From Nodularia sp034931045 (GTDB lineage: Bacteria; Cyanobacteriota; Cyanobacteriia; Cyanobacteriales; Nostocaceae): a DNA stretch of 64,000 bases. Shown in pieces: positions 35,044 to 44,333 of this stretch (positions are counted from its first letter, which is position 1; each line of letters begins with the position of its first letter). Below the pieces are notes generated by a model, which was given only the letters and a program-made list of their open reading frames with translations, was not told the origin of the DNA and made no database searches. The DNA is taken from assembly GCF_034931045.1 (NCBI RefSeq), contig NZ_JAYGHH010000009.1, positions 62,001-126,000 on the forward strand. Direction: 5' to 3'. Position numbers and translations under genes: made by a program.

Positions 35044-35670
35044 ATGATGACAAAACAAGTGATCACAAAATTTGGGCTTTTTATTCCCTTAGCTTTCGGG
35101 TTAATTTTGACTGGTTGTGACACAAACCCGCAAACTGAACAATCACCACCTGTTTCAGATGCTCCCACGGAACAAGCAAAACCTGTTTCAGAAATTTCTG
35201 CTGAACAACCAAAGCCTGTTTCAGATCCTCCTGATTGTGAAGATGGTTGTCAGAAACTAGCAACAGACACCAGCTTTAGCCAATCACCAATTCAGCCAGA
35301 AGTCTTGGCTAATTTGCCAAAATGGAACAACATCTGTGAAAAGACTAACCAAGATACTTATTGTACTATCTTGAAACCATATCAATTTGCCGATGGCATA
35401 GTTTATCTAAAAATCTCTGGTACAGAATCTTTTATCACTGATATTCAATTTATATCCAGTGTTGATCAAGATAAAGCCATGAACATTGCTAAAGCTGTCC
35501 TCAACAGTCAACAACCTTTTGAAAAAACCGAAAAAACCAAAGATAAAATAATTTTGCATAGCAATCCTTTAGAAGAAGGAAATGATACTTATTATTTAGA
35601 AGAAACGCATTTAAAATTAAATTCTCAAAACCAAGTTACTCAAATTACTTCCTATTCTACAACTCCTTAA
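35044..35670 (+). CDS. Lipoprotein of unknown function
   Basis: Type II signal peptide with lipobox LILTGC (Cys25), so the mature protein is membrane-anchored by lipid. Directly after it is a low-complexity linker with three degenerate copies of an EQxxPVS(D/E) unit, then a globular region of about 130 residues with Cys pairs. The folded part does not match any family I recognise. Two ATG codons in a row (35044, 35047) start the gene. Confidence 0.75.
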   Translation: MMTKQVITKFGLFIPLAFGLILTGCDTNPQTEQSPPVSDAPTEQAKPVSEISAEQPKPVSDPPDCEDGCQKLATDTSFSQSPIQPEVLANLPKWNNICEKTNQDTYCTILKPYQFADGIVYLKISGTESFITDIQFISSVDQDKAMNIAKAVLNSQQPFEKTEKTKDKIILHSNPLEEGNDTYYLEETHLKLNSQNQVTQITSYSTTP

Positions 35671-36733
35671 ATCACAATCAAACCAATTTCCCAAACAGGT
35701 GCAGCATTTATCGCCGATCTGTTTATATCCTCAAGAGAGGGGAGAATTTGACGTTTATCAACCATCAACTAACTGTATCTGATCATTCCCTTCTCTTCCT
35801 CTGTGTCCTCTGCGCCTCTGTGGTTCGTTATTAACGAAAAATTGATAAATAACAAGCTAATTTGTGATTTACCTAGCGTGCTGGTGTTTTTACTCAAATT
35901 ATTTTTAAACTGTAACCAAATACTCAATTTCCCTGGAATACATTCACAATTTCTTAATTCTNNNNNNNNNNNNNNNNNNNNNNNNNNNNNNNNNNNNNNN
36001 NNNNNNNNNNNNNNNNNNNNNNNNNNNNNNNNNNNNNNNNNNNNNNNNNNNNNNNNNNNNNNNNTAAGGTTTTGTGATTGCCTCAATAATTACTTTATAT
36101 TGGTGTGGTAATTTTCTGGTGTCTTGCGGAAAACCTGCATCCGCTTTAAGTTATGTGCCGTATATATTTTTCGACTGTACTCCCAAAAATTTACCTGATT
36201 ATTGGTAATTTAGCTAAAATATGCACCTTCTGAGAAGTATTGACCTCTAAAATTGTTGAGCTTTTATATTGCATATTCTCAGAAAACATTATAAATTATG
36301 AAATTATAGGGGAATAATCTAATTTACCGCCTCAAACCTAAATTCTGATTAAGTAAATTTACTAGACATAGTTAAAGCTGTACACACATTGAGTAATACC
36401 GGAGAGATATTCCTGTTTGATCAAGTCAGGTTACGAATGTACAGACAAGACACAGAATAATCTGGGAATATATATGGTGTCGCTACTTTGAGGAATCATG
36501 AAATGGCTTGAGGCTAAAAATACTTAGCTACCATTTATCAAAAAGATAATTAAAAACCAACTAATTATAGATTAAGTTGCGTAGAATTTAGTAGCTTAAG
36601 TTATTGTTGATAAGTTATTTTTTTACAGCAATTTGCTATTCAAAACATAGTATTTGTTATGCTTAAAATAGCATAAATAATCAATGAAGGCGCATCTACT
36701 AAAAAATCACCCCCTCAATGGAGTTACCTAGCG
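35671..36733. other. Intergenic region with repeat DNA and an assembly gap, about 1 kb
   Basis: A CCTCTGTG/CCTCTGCGCC-type degenerate heptamer repeat lies at about 35795-35833, followed by 103 N (35962-36064). The 670 bp before the first invertase is A-T rich, has no ORF, and probably includes that gene's promoter and a long leader. Confidence 0.5.
35962..36064. other. Assembly gap (103 N)
   Basis: Non-coding on both sides. True size unknown. Confidence 0.95.
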
Positions 36734-38182
36734 ATGCCAATAAATGAAGTCCTAACAGATGAGAATATAGAAGAACAAGCATGGCGAGCGCTAGAGAAGT
36801 CAATTCTCTATTATCAAGGTCGCCCCATTGGGACTGTAGCTGCCTATGACGCATCTGTAGAAGCACTAAATTATGACCAGTGCTTTGTCCGGGATTTTGT
36901 CTCTTCAGCGTTAATTTTTCTGATCAAAGGTAGAACAGAAATTGTTCGCAATTTTTTGGAAGAAACTTTGAAGTTACAGCCTAAAGAAAGGGAATTAGAT
37001 GCTTATAAGCCTGGACGTGGGTTAATTCCAGCCAGCTTTAAAGTTGTAGTAGAAAATGGAGAAGAACATTTAGAGGCAGATTTTGGAGAACACGCGATCG
37101 CTAGAGTTACCCCAGTAGATTCTTGTCTATGGTGGATTATTTTGTTACGTGCTTATGTAGTCGCCACCAAGGATTATTCCATCGCCTATCAACCTGATTT
37201 CCAAAACGGTATCCGGTTAATTATCGAAATCTGCTTGGCTAATCGCTTTGATATGTACCCGACGCTGTTGGTTCCCGATGGTGCTTGTATGATTGACCGT
37301 CGGATGGGTATTTATGGCCATCCTCTAGAACTTCAGGTTTTATTTTATTCAGCTTTGCGTGCGGCGCGTGAGATGCTGGCTTGTCAAGGTAATCAAGATA
37401 TAGTCGTAGCAATTGATAACCGCTTACCGCTTTTGTGCGCTCACATTCGCCAGCATTATTGGATAGATATTAATCGCCTCAATGCAATTTATCGCTTCAG
37501 GAGTGAAGAATATGGCAAAGGCGCAGTGAATCTATTTAATATCTATGTAGACTCACTTCCCTATTACGAATTAGACAAGTGGCTACCGAGAAAAGGTGGT
37601 TATTTAGCTGGTAATGTCGGTCCATCGCAGTTAGACACGCGTTTCTTTGCACTGGGTAACTTAATGGCGATTATTTCCGATTTAGCCACCGAAGAACAGT
37701 CACAAGCCATTATGAATTTGATTGAGGAACGATGGGACGATTTGGTGGGAGATATGCCGATGAAAATCTGTTTCCCAGCTTTAGAAAGCGAAGAATACAG
37801 AATTGTTACCGGATGTGACCCCAAAAATATCCCTTGGTCATATCATAATGCTGGAAGTTGGCCAGTATTAATGTGGATGTTTGCCGCCGCAGCTGTAAAA
37901 ACTAATAAGACTGGTTTAGCCAGAAAGACTATTGAAATTGCCAAAGCTAGATTGAGTGAAGATGAATGGCCAGAATATTATGACGGTAAGAAAGGGCGAT
38001 TAATTGGCAAACAAGCCAGGAAATATCAAACTTGGACAATTGCTGGTTTCTTGTTGGCGAAAGAACTCATGGATAATCCCAATTATTTACCGTTAGTGAG
38101 TTTTGATGAATTACCACCTGAAGCAATTTCCCGCGCCTGTGAGTTTGAAATTGGCAGTGTAGAAACTTACATACCTAGATAG
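36734..38182 (+). CDS. Alkaline/neutral invertase, GH100 (catalytically complete copy)
   Basis: Cytoplasmic sucrose hydrolase giving glucose and fructose. In Anabaena PCC 7120 two GH100 enzymes, InvA and InvB, exist and InvB is needed in heterocysts. 482 residues. Catalytic Asp188 is present in CMIDRRMGIYGHPLE and catalytic Glu414 in EWPEYYDG, at exactly the published InvA numbers as I recall them. Also FVRDFVSSAL, EADFGEHAIARVTPVDS and NIPWSYHNAGSWPV. The ATG follows GGAG with 10-base spacing. A terminator separates it from the second copy, so the two can be regulated apart. Which of InvA/InvB it corresponds to cannot be decided. Confidence 0.95.
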   Translation: MPINEVLTDENIEEQAWRALEKSILYYQGRPIGTVAAYDASVEALNYDQCFVRDFVSSALIFLIKGRTEIVRNFLEETLKLQPKERELDAYKPGRGLIPASFKVVVENGEEHLEADFGEHAIARVTPVDSCLWWIILLRAYVVATKDYSIAYQPDFQNGIRLIIEICLANRFDMYPTLLVPDGACMIDRRMGIYGHPLELQVLFYSALRAAREMLACQGNQDIVVAIDNRLPLLCAHIRQHYWIDINRLNAIYRFRSEEYGKGAVNLFNIYVDSLPYYELDKWLPRKGGYLAGNVGPSQLDTRFFALGNLMAIISDLATEEQSQAIMNLIEERWDDLVGDMPMKICFPALESEEYRIVTGCDPKNIPWSYHNAGSWPVLMWMFAAAAVKTNKTGLARKTIEIAKARLSEDEWPEYYDGKKGRLIGKQARKYQTWTIAGFLLAKELMDNPNYLPLVSFDELPPEAISRACEFEIGSVETYIPR

Positions 38183-38549
38183 TAGATATCGTGAGCTTAA
38201 TGATGATGACTGCTATGGCAAAATCAAGTGCAGTAATACTTCAGATATAGTGTGTAAACTGTCAAAAATAAACATTATTTTGAAAGCCCCTTTGTAGTTC
38301 TATGGGGCTTTTGTTATTTTCTCAATTGCTCTGGGTAATCACTTTAAAATCAGAGCTTATGTGAAAATGAAGTAAATGAGAAACTTGGGTTATCCTGAGA
38401 ATATGGACGATGGAATGTCGCCCTAGTTAAATCGTGGGAAAAACTAAGTGTTTGTATATTCATCACCCCAATAATAAGTATTGAAAAGGAAGAGTTGAAC
38501 TCTGGTTTTTCTCTTGCCAAAATCCCATCATAATGGAGTGTTTCTCGTA
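38183..38549. other. Spacer between tandem invertases, 367 bp
   Basis: Holds the terminator above and about 240 bp of A-T rich DNA that should carry the promoter of the second gene. A 100-codon minus-strand frame overlapping the second gene's start is a shadow. Confidence 0.5.
38283..38311 (+). terminator. Intrinsic terminator between the invertase genes
   Basis: Perfect 8-bp stem AAAGCCCC/GGGGCTTT with a 13-base loop, then TTGTTATTTT. Confidence 0.7.
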
Positions 38550-39965
38550 ATGGAAAGAGAGGAAGTAGTAATAGTTGATAATTTAGAGAAACAGGCCTGG
38601 GAAATTTTAGAAAAGTCGATTCTTTACTACCAAGGTCGTCCTGTAGGTACAATTGCTACCTATGATGCTTCGCAAAAAGCGTTAAATCATGATCATTGTT
38701 TTATTAGGGATTTTGTCTCTTCAGCCTTGCTTTTTCTGATCAAGGGTAAATATGATATTGTCCGTAATTTTTTAGAAGAAACTTTAAAGTTACAGCCGAA
38801 AAAAGGCCAATTTGATGCTTATATACCCGGTCAAGGTTTGATACCAGCCAGCTTCAAGGTTGTATTAAAAGATGGTTGCGAAACTTTAGAAGCGGATTTT
38901 GGTGAACACGCGATCGCTAGAGTTACACCTGTTGATTCTTGTCTGTGGTGGGTTATTATACTATATGCCTATGTCAAAGCTACAAAAGATATAAGTTTCG
39001 CCTTGCAGCCAGAATTTCAGCAAGGAATCAGTTTAATTATGGAACTCTGCTTGGCGACACGATTTGATATGTATCCCACGCTGTTAGTTCCAGATGGGGC
39101 TTGTATGATTTATCGGCGTATGGGTATCTATGGATATCCTTTGGAAATTCAAGCTTTGTTTTATTCAGCATTACGTTCGGCGCGGAAGTTGCTGATTTGT
39201 GCAGGTGATGAAGAAATTGTCATCGGGATTGATAATCGCTTACCTCTATTAAGAGATCATATTCGTCATCACTATTGGATTGATATGAAGCGATTGAATG
39301 TAATTTATCGCTTTAAGGGTGAAGAATACGGAGAGTCAGCAGTTAATCAATTTAATATATATCCTGATTCCATTCCCTATGCTAATTTAGCTATGTGGTT
39401 GCCTAAACACGGTGGTTACTTAGCAGGTAATGTTGGTCCATCACAACTAGATACACGTTTTTTTGCATTGGGAAATATGATGGCTATTATTTCCTCTCTA
39501 GCGAGTGAACAGCAATCCCAAGCCATTATGAATCTCATTGAAGAACAGTGGGATGATTTGGTAGGAGAAATGCCGATGAAAATCTGTTTTCCGGCTGTAG
39601 AAAAAGAGGAATACAGAATTTTTACAGGCTCTGACCCTAGAAATATTCCTTGGTCGTACCATAATGGTGGTAGTTGGCCAGTGTTATTGTGGTCATTAAT
39701 TGCTGCGTCTCAAAAAACGGCTAGAACAGATATTGGGAAACGCGCCTTGGAAATTGCCCAAGCACGTCTGAGTCAGGATAATTGGCCGGAATATTATGAT
39801 GGTACACGGGGGCTATTAATTGGTAAGGAAGCGAGAAGATATCAAACCTGGACAATTTCTGGTTTTCTATTAGCAAAAGAATTAATGCGAAATTCAGCAC
39901 ATTTAGGATTAATTAGTTTTGCACAATTTGATTTAGAAAATGCTTCCCAGTCCTGTGAGTTGTAA
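38550..39965 (+). CDS. GH100 invertase paralogue with Asp188 replaced by Tyr (probable pseudoenzyme)
   Basis: Close tandem paralogue of the preceding invertase, 471 residues from the ATG at 38550 (a TTG at 38514 adds only 12 unlikely residues). With this start, numbering matches the neighbour exactly. At position 188, the general acid Asp of GH100 is Tyr (CMIYRRMG, codon TAT at 39108-39110), and His196 is also Tyr (GIYGYPLE). Glu414 is kept in NWPEYYDG, as are the structural blocks EADFGEHAIARVTPVDS and NIPWSYHN. The frame is intact and codon use is normal, so it is not a decaying gene. It probably cannot hydrolyse sucrose in the usual way; it may pair with the active copy or bind sugar as a sensor. 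Confidence 0.9.
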   Translation: MEREEVVIVDNLEKQAWEILEKSILYYQGRPVGTIATYDASQKALNHDHCFIRDFVSSALLFLIKGKYDIVRNFLEETLKLQPKKGQFDAYIPGQGLIPASFKVVLKDGCETLEADFGEHAIARVTPVDSCLWWVIILYAYVKATKDISFALQPEFQQGISLIMELCLATRFDMYPTLLVPDGACMIYRRMGIYGYPLEIQALFYSALRSARKLLICAGDEEIVIGIDNRLPLLRDHIRHHYWIDMKRLNVIYRFKGEEYGESAVNQFNIYPDSIPYANLAMWLPKHGGYLAGNVGPSQLDTRFFALGNMMAIISSLASEQQSQAIMNLIEEQWDDLVGEMPMKICFPAVEKEEYRIFTGSDPRNIPWSYHNGGSWPVLLWSLIAASQKTARTDIGKRALEIAQARLSQDNWPEYYDGTRGLLIGKEARRYQTWTISGFLLAKELMRNSAHLGLISFAQFDLENASQSCEL

Positions 39966-39969
39966 CAGA

Positions 39970-40022
39970 GAGTGGGGAAAGTGCTGAGTGCTGAGTGCTG
40001 AGTGCTGAGTGGGGAAAGTGCT
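39970..40022. repeat. Composite STRR, GTGCTGA with GTGGGGAAA
   Basis: Same two-unit structure as 20971-21088, cut by the assembly gap. Confidence 0.88.
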
Positions 40023-40110
40023 NNNNNNNNNNNNNNNNNNNNNNNNNNNNNNNNNNNNNNNNNNNNNNNNNNNNNNNNNNNNNNNNNNNNNNNNNNNNNN
40101 NNNNNNNNNN
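40023..40110. other. Assembly gap (88 N) between two different STRR arrays
   Basis: Left flank is a GTGCTGA array and right flank an AATTACG array, so the gap is almost surely repeat DNA. Confidence 0.95.
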
Positions 40111-40143
40111 CGAATTACGAACTACGAATTACGAATTACGAAT
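40111..40143. repeat. STRR of GAATTAC heptamers overlapping the C-terminus of the GGDEF-EAL gene
   Basis: Four to five heptamers visible after the gap; the last units encode the final residues and stop codon of the minus-strand gene at 40122. Confidence 0.85.
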
Positions 40144-43100
40144 TCTTCTGCTTCTTTTTGGCTTAGAGGCTTTGAGAATAGATATCCTTGACCGAATTTA
40201 TAGCCAAGATTTTGCAAGCGTTCTAGTTGTTCTAGAGTTTCTATTCCTTCTGCGATCGCATTCAATTCTAAATGATCACTCAGTGCCATAATAGTTTCGA
40301 CAATCTGATGATTTCTTTTGCTTGATTGAATTTCATGCACAAAGGAACGATCAACCTTAAGATAATCCACAGGTAAACGGTGAAGATAGCTTAAGGATGA
40401 ATATCCCGTACCAAAATCGTCAATACTAATTTGAATCCCACGCTCCTGCAACTGGCTAAGTAGACTAATCGTAGACTCAATATCTTCAATTAACATACTT
40501 TCGGTAATTTCTAACGTTAAGCAACAAGCATTTAAGTTTGTTTGAGTCAGAATTCGCCCCATTTCTTCTAACAGGTCAGGCTGGCGTAAATCTTGCGCCG
40601 AGAGATTAACACTCATCTTCATGGCAGCAAGCTTAGGGAAAGCAGTTTGCCAGGCTACCAGTTGCTCACAGGCTGTACGCACTGCCCAATAGTCTAGAAG
40701 GGTAATTAATCCTATTTCCTCAGCTACGGCAATGAATTCTCCTGGAAATTTTAACCCCTGGGTAGGGTGTTGCCAGCGAATCAAGGCTTCAAAGCCAAGC
40801 AAATTTCCAGTGTCTAGAGCAACAATTGGTTGATAGTGAAGCACAAATTCGTGACACTTGATGGCTCGGCGCAGGTCGTTTTCTAAATGCAGCCGATTCA
40901 ACGCTTCAATGTGCATTTCAGCATCAAAGATTTCATACCTGGCTTTACCCTGGTTTTTGGCCCGATACATGGCAATATCAGCATCTCGCAATAGATGGGA
41001 GGCTTGAAGGTAGTCTTTTGTACCCAATACAATCCCAATACTAGCTGTCGTATATATTTCACGTCCTTCAATGGTCAGGGGTGTTTGCAATTCTGCCAAA
41101 ATTTGTGCTGTAATCCGCAGTACTTGCTGAATATCCTGAATTTCTTCCAGTAAGATCACAAATTCATCACCACCCAAGCGAGCTGTGAAATCAATTGTTC
41201 GGAGGGTGGCTTGCAGTTTTTGAGCAATGGCAATGAGTAATTGATCTCCTGTGAAATGCCCCAGGCTATCGTTGATGACTTTGAATCGATCCAGGTCGAG
41301 AACTAAAACAGCAAAATGGTAATTTTCGAGACAGTTGGCTCGTTGAATAGCTAATTCCAACCTTTCCATGAACAGACAGCGATTGGGCAACCCTGTGAGC
41401 CTATCGTGGAGGGCATCATATTTCAACTGATTTTGCACCTGGATGCGTTCGGTTACATCACGGGAGGTGGTTTGCAGTTGTACAATTTGCCCTGAATCAT
41501 CGAAAATGGGCTTAGTCAGGGTTTCAAACCAAATATAGTTTCCAGGCTTTTGAAGCACCCGATAAATTATAGGTGTAGGTTTTTCGCCGATTACTGCTGT
41601 CCGAATTTTGTGGTAAACCTGGTTGCGATCATCGGGATGAATAAAGTGATAAATATCGTGTTTGAGCATTTCTTCATGGCAATAACCCAGAAGGAATTCA
41701 CAAGAAGGGCTGACGTAGATATATTGACCATTCAAATCGTGAAGGCATACAAGATCCTTGGTATTTTCGGCTAACAATCGATATTGGACTTCACTTTCTC
41801 GCAGCGCTGCTTCAGCTTGTTTGCGGTCTGTCACATCCACAATCAAGGTATCCCAAATAATGTCACCATTGGCTTGTGCAATGGGTCTGCCAGCACCTTC
41901 TAGCCATTTTTCTTGCCCTGATGGTGTGATAATCCGCCACGCCCATAACCAGGGTGATAATGTTTGTGCCGACTCCATTACCGAGGCTTGCACTCCAGGA
42001 CAGTCTTCAGGACGGATCATTTGCCACAGGATGCTAACATCCACTATCACCTCCTGGGGTTGTACTTCGCAGAGACGGTAACAACCCGGACTCATGTAAA
42101 TTACACTGTCAGAACCATCAGGGCAAAGCAGGTAACGAAAAATTACGCCTGGGACATTGGCTGCCATATTTTGAAACTGGGCTTCACGCTCTCTCAGAGC
42201 CGTTTCCATCTGGTGGCGTTCTGTTAGTTCCTGTTGTAACTGTTGGTAAAGATTAGCCTGTTGAATGGCAATCTCCAGCTGATCTGCGACGGACTGGGCT
42301 AGTTCAATTTGGTCATTGCTCCAGCTGAAGGGTTGTTCGGATGCTGTTATTGTAAAACTGCCCCACAGAGTATTTTCAACCACCAAGGGAATCAGTAACC
42401 AGGCTCTGGGTATGATGTGGGCGGCTTCTGGGTTAATCTCATTGTCCAAGTTAGTGGTATCTGCTATCTGCACAACTTGTAACTGTTTGAGTTGAACCGC
42501 AAAGGGATTACACACATCGGGAATCTCAAAGCCAATGGTGGTTTTGGTGTTTGGATTGTGGCGAAATTCAGCGATGTGTTTCCAAATGCCCTGTTCTGGT
42601 AGATACTGCACTACAAAGCAGTCCAGGGTTCTCAAAAGTTCTGCTGTTGCTGCTGTTGCTGTGGCAAAAATGGTATCTAAATCGAGGGAGTTGTGGATGG
42701 ATTGGAAAACTCGATTCAGTGCTTTTTCCCGTTGAATTCGTTCTTGCAATGCGGTGATATCTCGCCCGAAGGATTGAATTTCGGTCAACTGCCCATGTTG
42801 ATCAAAAATCCCTAAGTTAATCCACTTTGTCCAAGAAATCTGGTTGTTGGCGCGGTAGTTTTGATTGATGTTTTCAAAGATGGCATTTTTTGGGGAGAGG
42901 GCGGCAATTTTACGATCCAACTCGTCTAAATCTTCTGGAGGTACAAAGTGACTCCATCGCCGTCCCATCAAATTTTCTAAAGATTGATTTAGAGCTAGGC
43001 ACAGAGCATCGTTAGCAAAGGTGATGGTTGTATCTGGCAGCGATCGCATCATCAAATCTGTTTGCACCTGGATCGTCTGGCGGTAGAGGCTTTCATTGTG

Positions 43101-43439
43101 TTCCAAATCTGGACGTTTGTGATCGCTAATATCTTGAAATGCCACAATCGTATACCTCACCTTATTGCCCTCACCCTTGATTTGCAAAACTTCTGAGAGT
43201 GGGCTTTGCTCACCTAACAGTGCCTGTCTGAGATCATGTATGTAAACAAGTTTCCCTGTGGAATCATGGACAGCGATCGCAATGGGGGTGGCATCTAGAA
43301 ATTGAATTAGACTACTTTGGCTTTCTGATAAAGCCGTATTTGCTAGTAGTGACTCTACCAAACACTTCACATTTTCTGGCGTATTTTCCCAATCCTCGGC
43401 AGAAATTTGCTTGTGGAATAAGGGTTGCTGTTTTTCCAT
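40122..43439 (-). CDS. PAS-PAS-GAF-PAS-PAS-GGDEF-EAL cyclic-di-GMP signalling protein
   Basis: 1105-residue cytoplasmic sensor predicted to make and/or degrade c-di-GMP. Approximate order: PAS-like (45-115), PAS (118-235), GAF (245-405), PAS with PAC (418-545), PAS (548-670), GGDEF (680-840), EAL (850-1100). Both output sites look intact: LGGDEFVILL for the cyclase and FEALIRWQHP, ITESMLI and DDFGTGYSS for the phosphodiesterase. The GAF has no clear chromophore Cys motif, so phytochrome-like light sensing is not supported. No membrane segment. The last residues (after EAEEF) and the stop come from an STRR, so the C-terminus was rewritten by repeat DNA just beyond the EAL fold. Confidence 0.92.
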   Translation of the reverse strand: MEKQQPLFHKQISAEDWENTPENVKCLVESLLANTALSESQSSLIQFLDATPIAIAVHDSTGKLVYIHDLRQALLGEQSPLSEVLQIKGEGNKVRYTIVAFQDISDHKRPDLEHNESLYRQTIQVQTDLMMRSLPDTTITFANDALCLALNQSLENLMGRRWSHFVPPEDLDELDRKIAALSPKNAIFENINQNYRANNQISWTKWINLGIFDQHGQLTEIQSFGRDITALQERIQREKALNRVFQSIHNSLDLDTIFATATAATAELLRTLDCFVVQYLPEQGIWKHIAEFRHNPNTKTTIGFEIPDVCNPFAVQLKQLQVVQIADTTNLDNEINPEAAHIIPRAWLLIPLVVENTLWGSFTITASEQPFSWSNDQIELAQSVADQLEIAIQQANLYQQLQQELTERHQMETALREREAQFQNMAANVPGVIFRYLLCPDGSDSVIYMSPGCYRLCEVQPQEVIVDVSILWQMIRPEDCPGVQASVMESAQTLSPWLWAWRIITPSGQEKWLEGAGRPIAQANGDIIWDTLIVDVTDRKQAEAALRESEVQYRLLAENTKDLVCLHDLNGQYIYVSPSCEFLLGYCHEEMLKHDIYHFIHPDDRNQVYHKIRTAVIGEKPTPIIYRVLQKPGNYIWFETLTKPIFDDSGQIVQLQTTSRDVTERIQVQNQLKYDALHDRLTGLPNRCLFMERLELAIQRANCLENYHFAVLVLDLDRFKVINDSLGHFTGDQLLIAIAQKLQATLRTIDFTARLGGDEFVILLEEIQDIQQVLRITAQILAELQTPLTIEGREIYTTASIGIVLGTKDYLQASHLLRDADIAMYRAKNQGKARYEIFDAEMHIEALNRLHLENDLRRAIKCHEFVLHYQPIVALDTGNLLGFEALIRWQHPTQGLKFPGEFIAVAEEIGLITLLDYWAVRTACEQLVAWQTAFPKLAAMKMSVNLSAQDLRQPDLLEEMGRILTQTNLNACCLTLEITESMLIEDIESTISLLSQLQERGIQISIDDFGTGYSSLSYLHRLPVDYLKVDRSFVHEIQSSKRNHQIVETIMALSDHLELNAIAEGIETLEQLERLQNLGYKFGQGYLFSKPLSQKEAEEFVIRNS

Positions 43440-44333
43440 AAATGCAGCATTTGCAACCTAGTGAAACGTGAGTTCGACAAGTGAAAAAAGGCAGATATGA
43501 TATAGAAATTAAGCACCGGACAAATTTTTGCTCGTGTGCATCAACTAAAATACCTCTTCTTAGGCTTTGATCAATTGTTATTTGATTACTAGTTTAGATA
43601 CTGCTCACCGCAAGTATTACCTAAAAAGTTCGGAAAATCAAGGTTTAATGCCTGAAATCCATATCTCAATTCATATTTGGTTTTTTCTGTCAATGCGTAA
43701 GTCATAGTATATCATCAATTATACAGTTGTTTTGATACAAGTATTCTACTACCAAAGCTCTTTGATACAAGGGAGGAGGGGATGATGGCCTAATTGATCA
43801 GGACTGACGCAAAATCATGCAAAAATGCTTCCCACGTCAAAAAATCACCTTCTGATATACCAAAAGGTGATTGAGCAGAAATTACCATAATCGCTAAGTG
43901 ACTGTGAATATGCTAAATTTTATTGTTCCCCAACTTCAGCCAGAAATTAACATTGAATGGAGTGAGTAGGCGATCGCCTAGTTTCAGAGATCAAAATTTC
44001 GATAAATTAAACGTAAAATTCTTGTTATCTAACACTCCATTACCTGATATTTTGCTACCACAGTCTTGGAAATTTCCTTGCATGGTTCCTATTTTTTTAA
44101 TGATTGTTAAATTGTTTTGCTGTGATCATAGTAACAAGAGCAATGGATTTTATAGAGATTTTCATGGTAGTTTTTTCTTTTTAGTTAGTGTGGATAAAAT
44201 AAGTTTTTTATCTCCCTTCACTAACTCAATAGGTCTACCTCTAATTATTTATGCAGTGACAAATAGGTAATATTTTTTGCTTATTTTCTCTAACCTCTGC
44301 GTCCTCTGCGGTTCAAATCATCTACTATATTTC
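43440..44333. other. Intergenic region between the GGDEF-EAL gene and rsmB, 894 bp
   Basis: Contains a hairpin with stem AATCACCTT/AAGGTGATT at 43843-43872 and a CCTCTGCG-type repeat just before rsmB (about 44292-44312). A 115-codon frame at 43923-44270 has no recognisable features and biased, Phe/Ser-rich content; not called a gene. Confidence 0.5.
43843..43872. other. Hairpin in a gene-free stretch
   Basis: Perfect 9-bp stem AATCACCTT/AAGGTGATT with a 12-base loop and A-rich DNA on the left. It could end a minus-strand transcript or belong to an unannotated RNA. Confidence 0.35.

Noticed and set aside
41550..42757. Several plus-strand frames inside the GGDEF-EAL gene
   Set aside because: Antisense to recognisable PAS and GAF coding sequence.
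43923..44270. 115-codon frame upstream of rsmB
   Set aside because: No start signal, low-complexity Phe/Ser/Leu composition, no recognisable domain; could not be supported as a gene.
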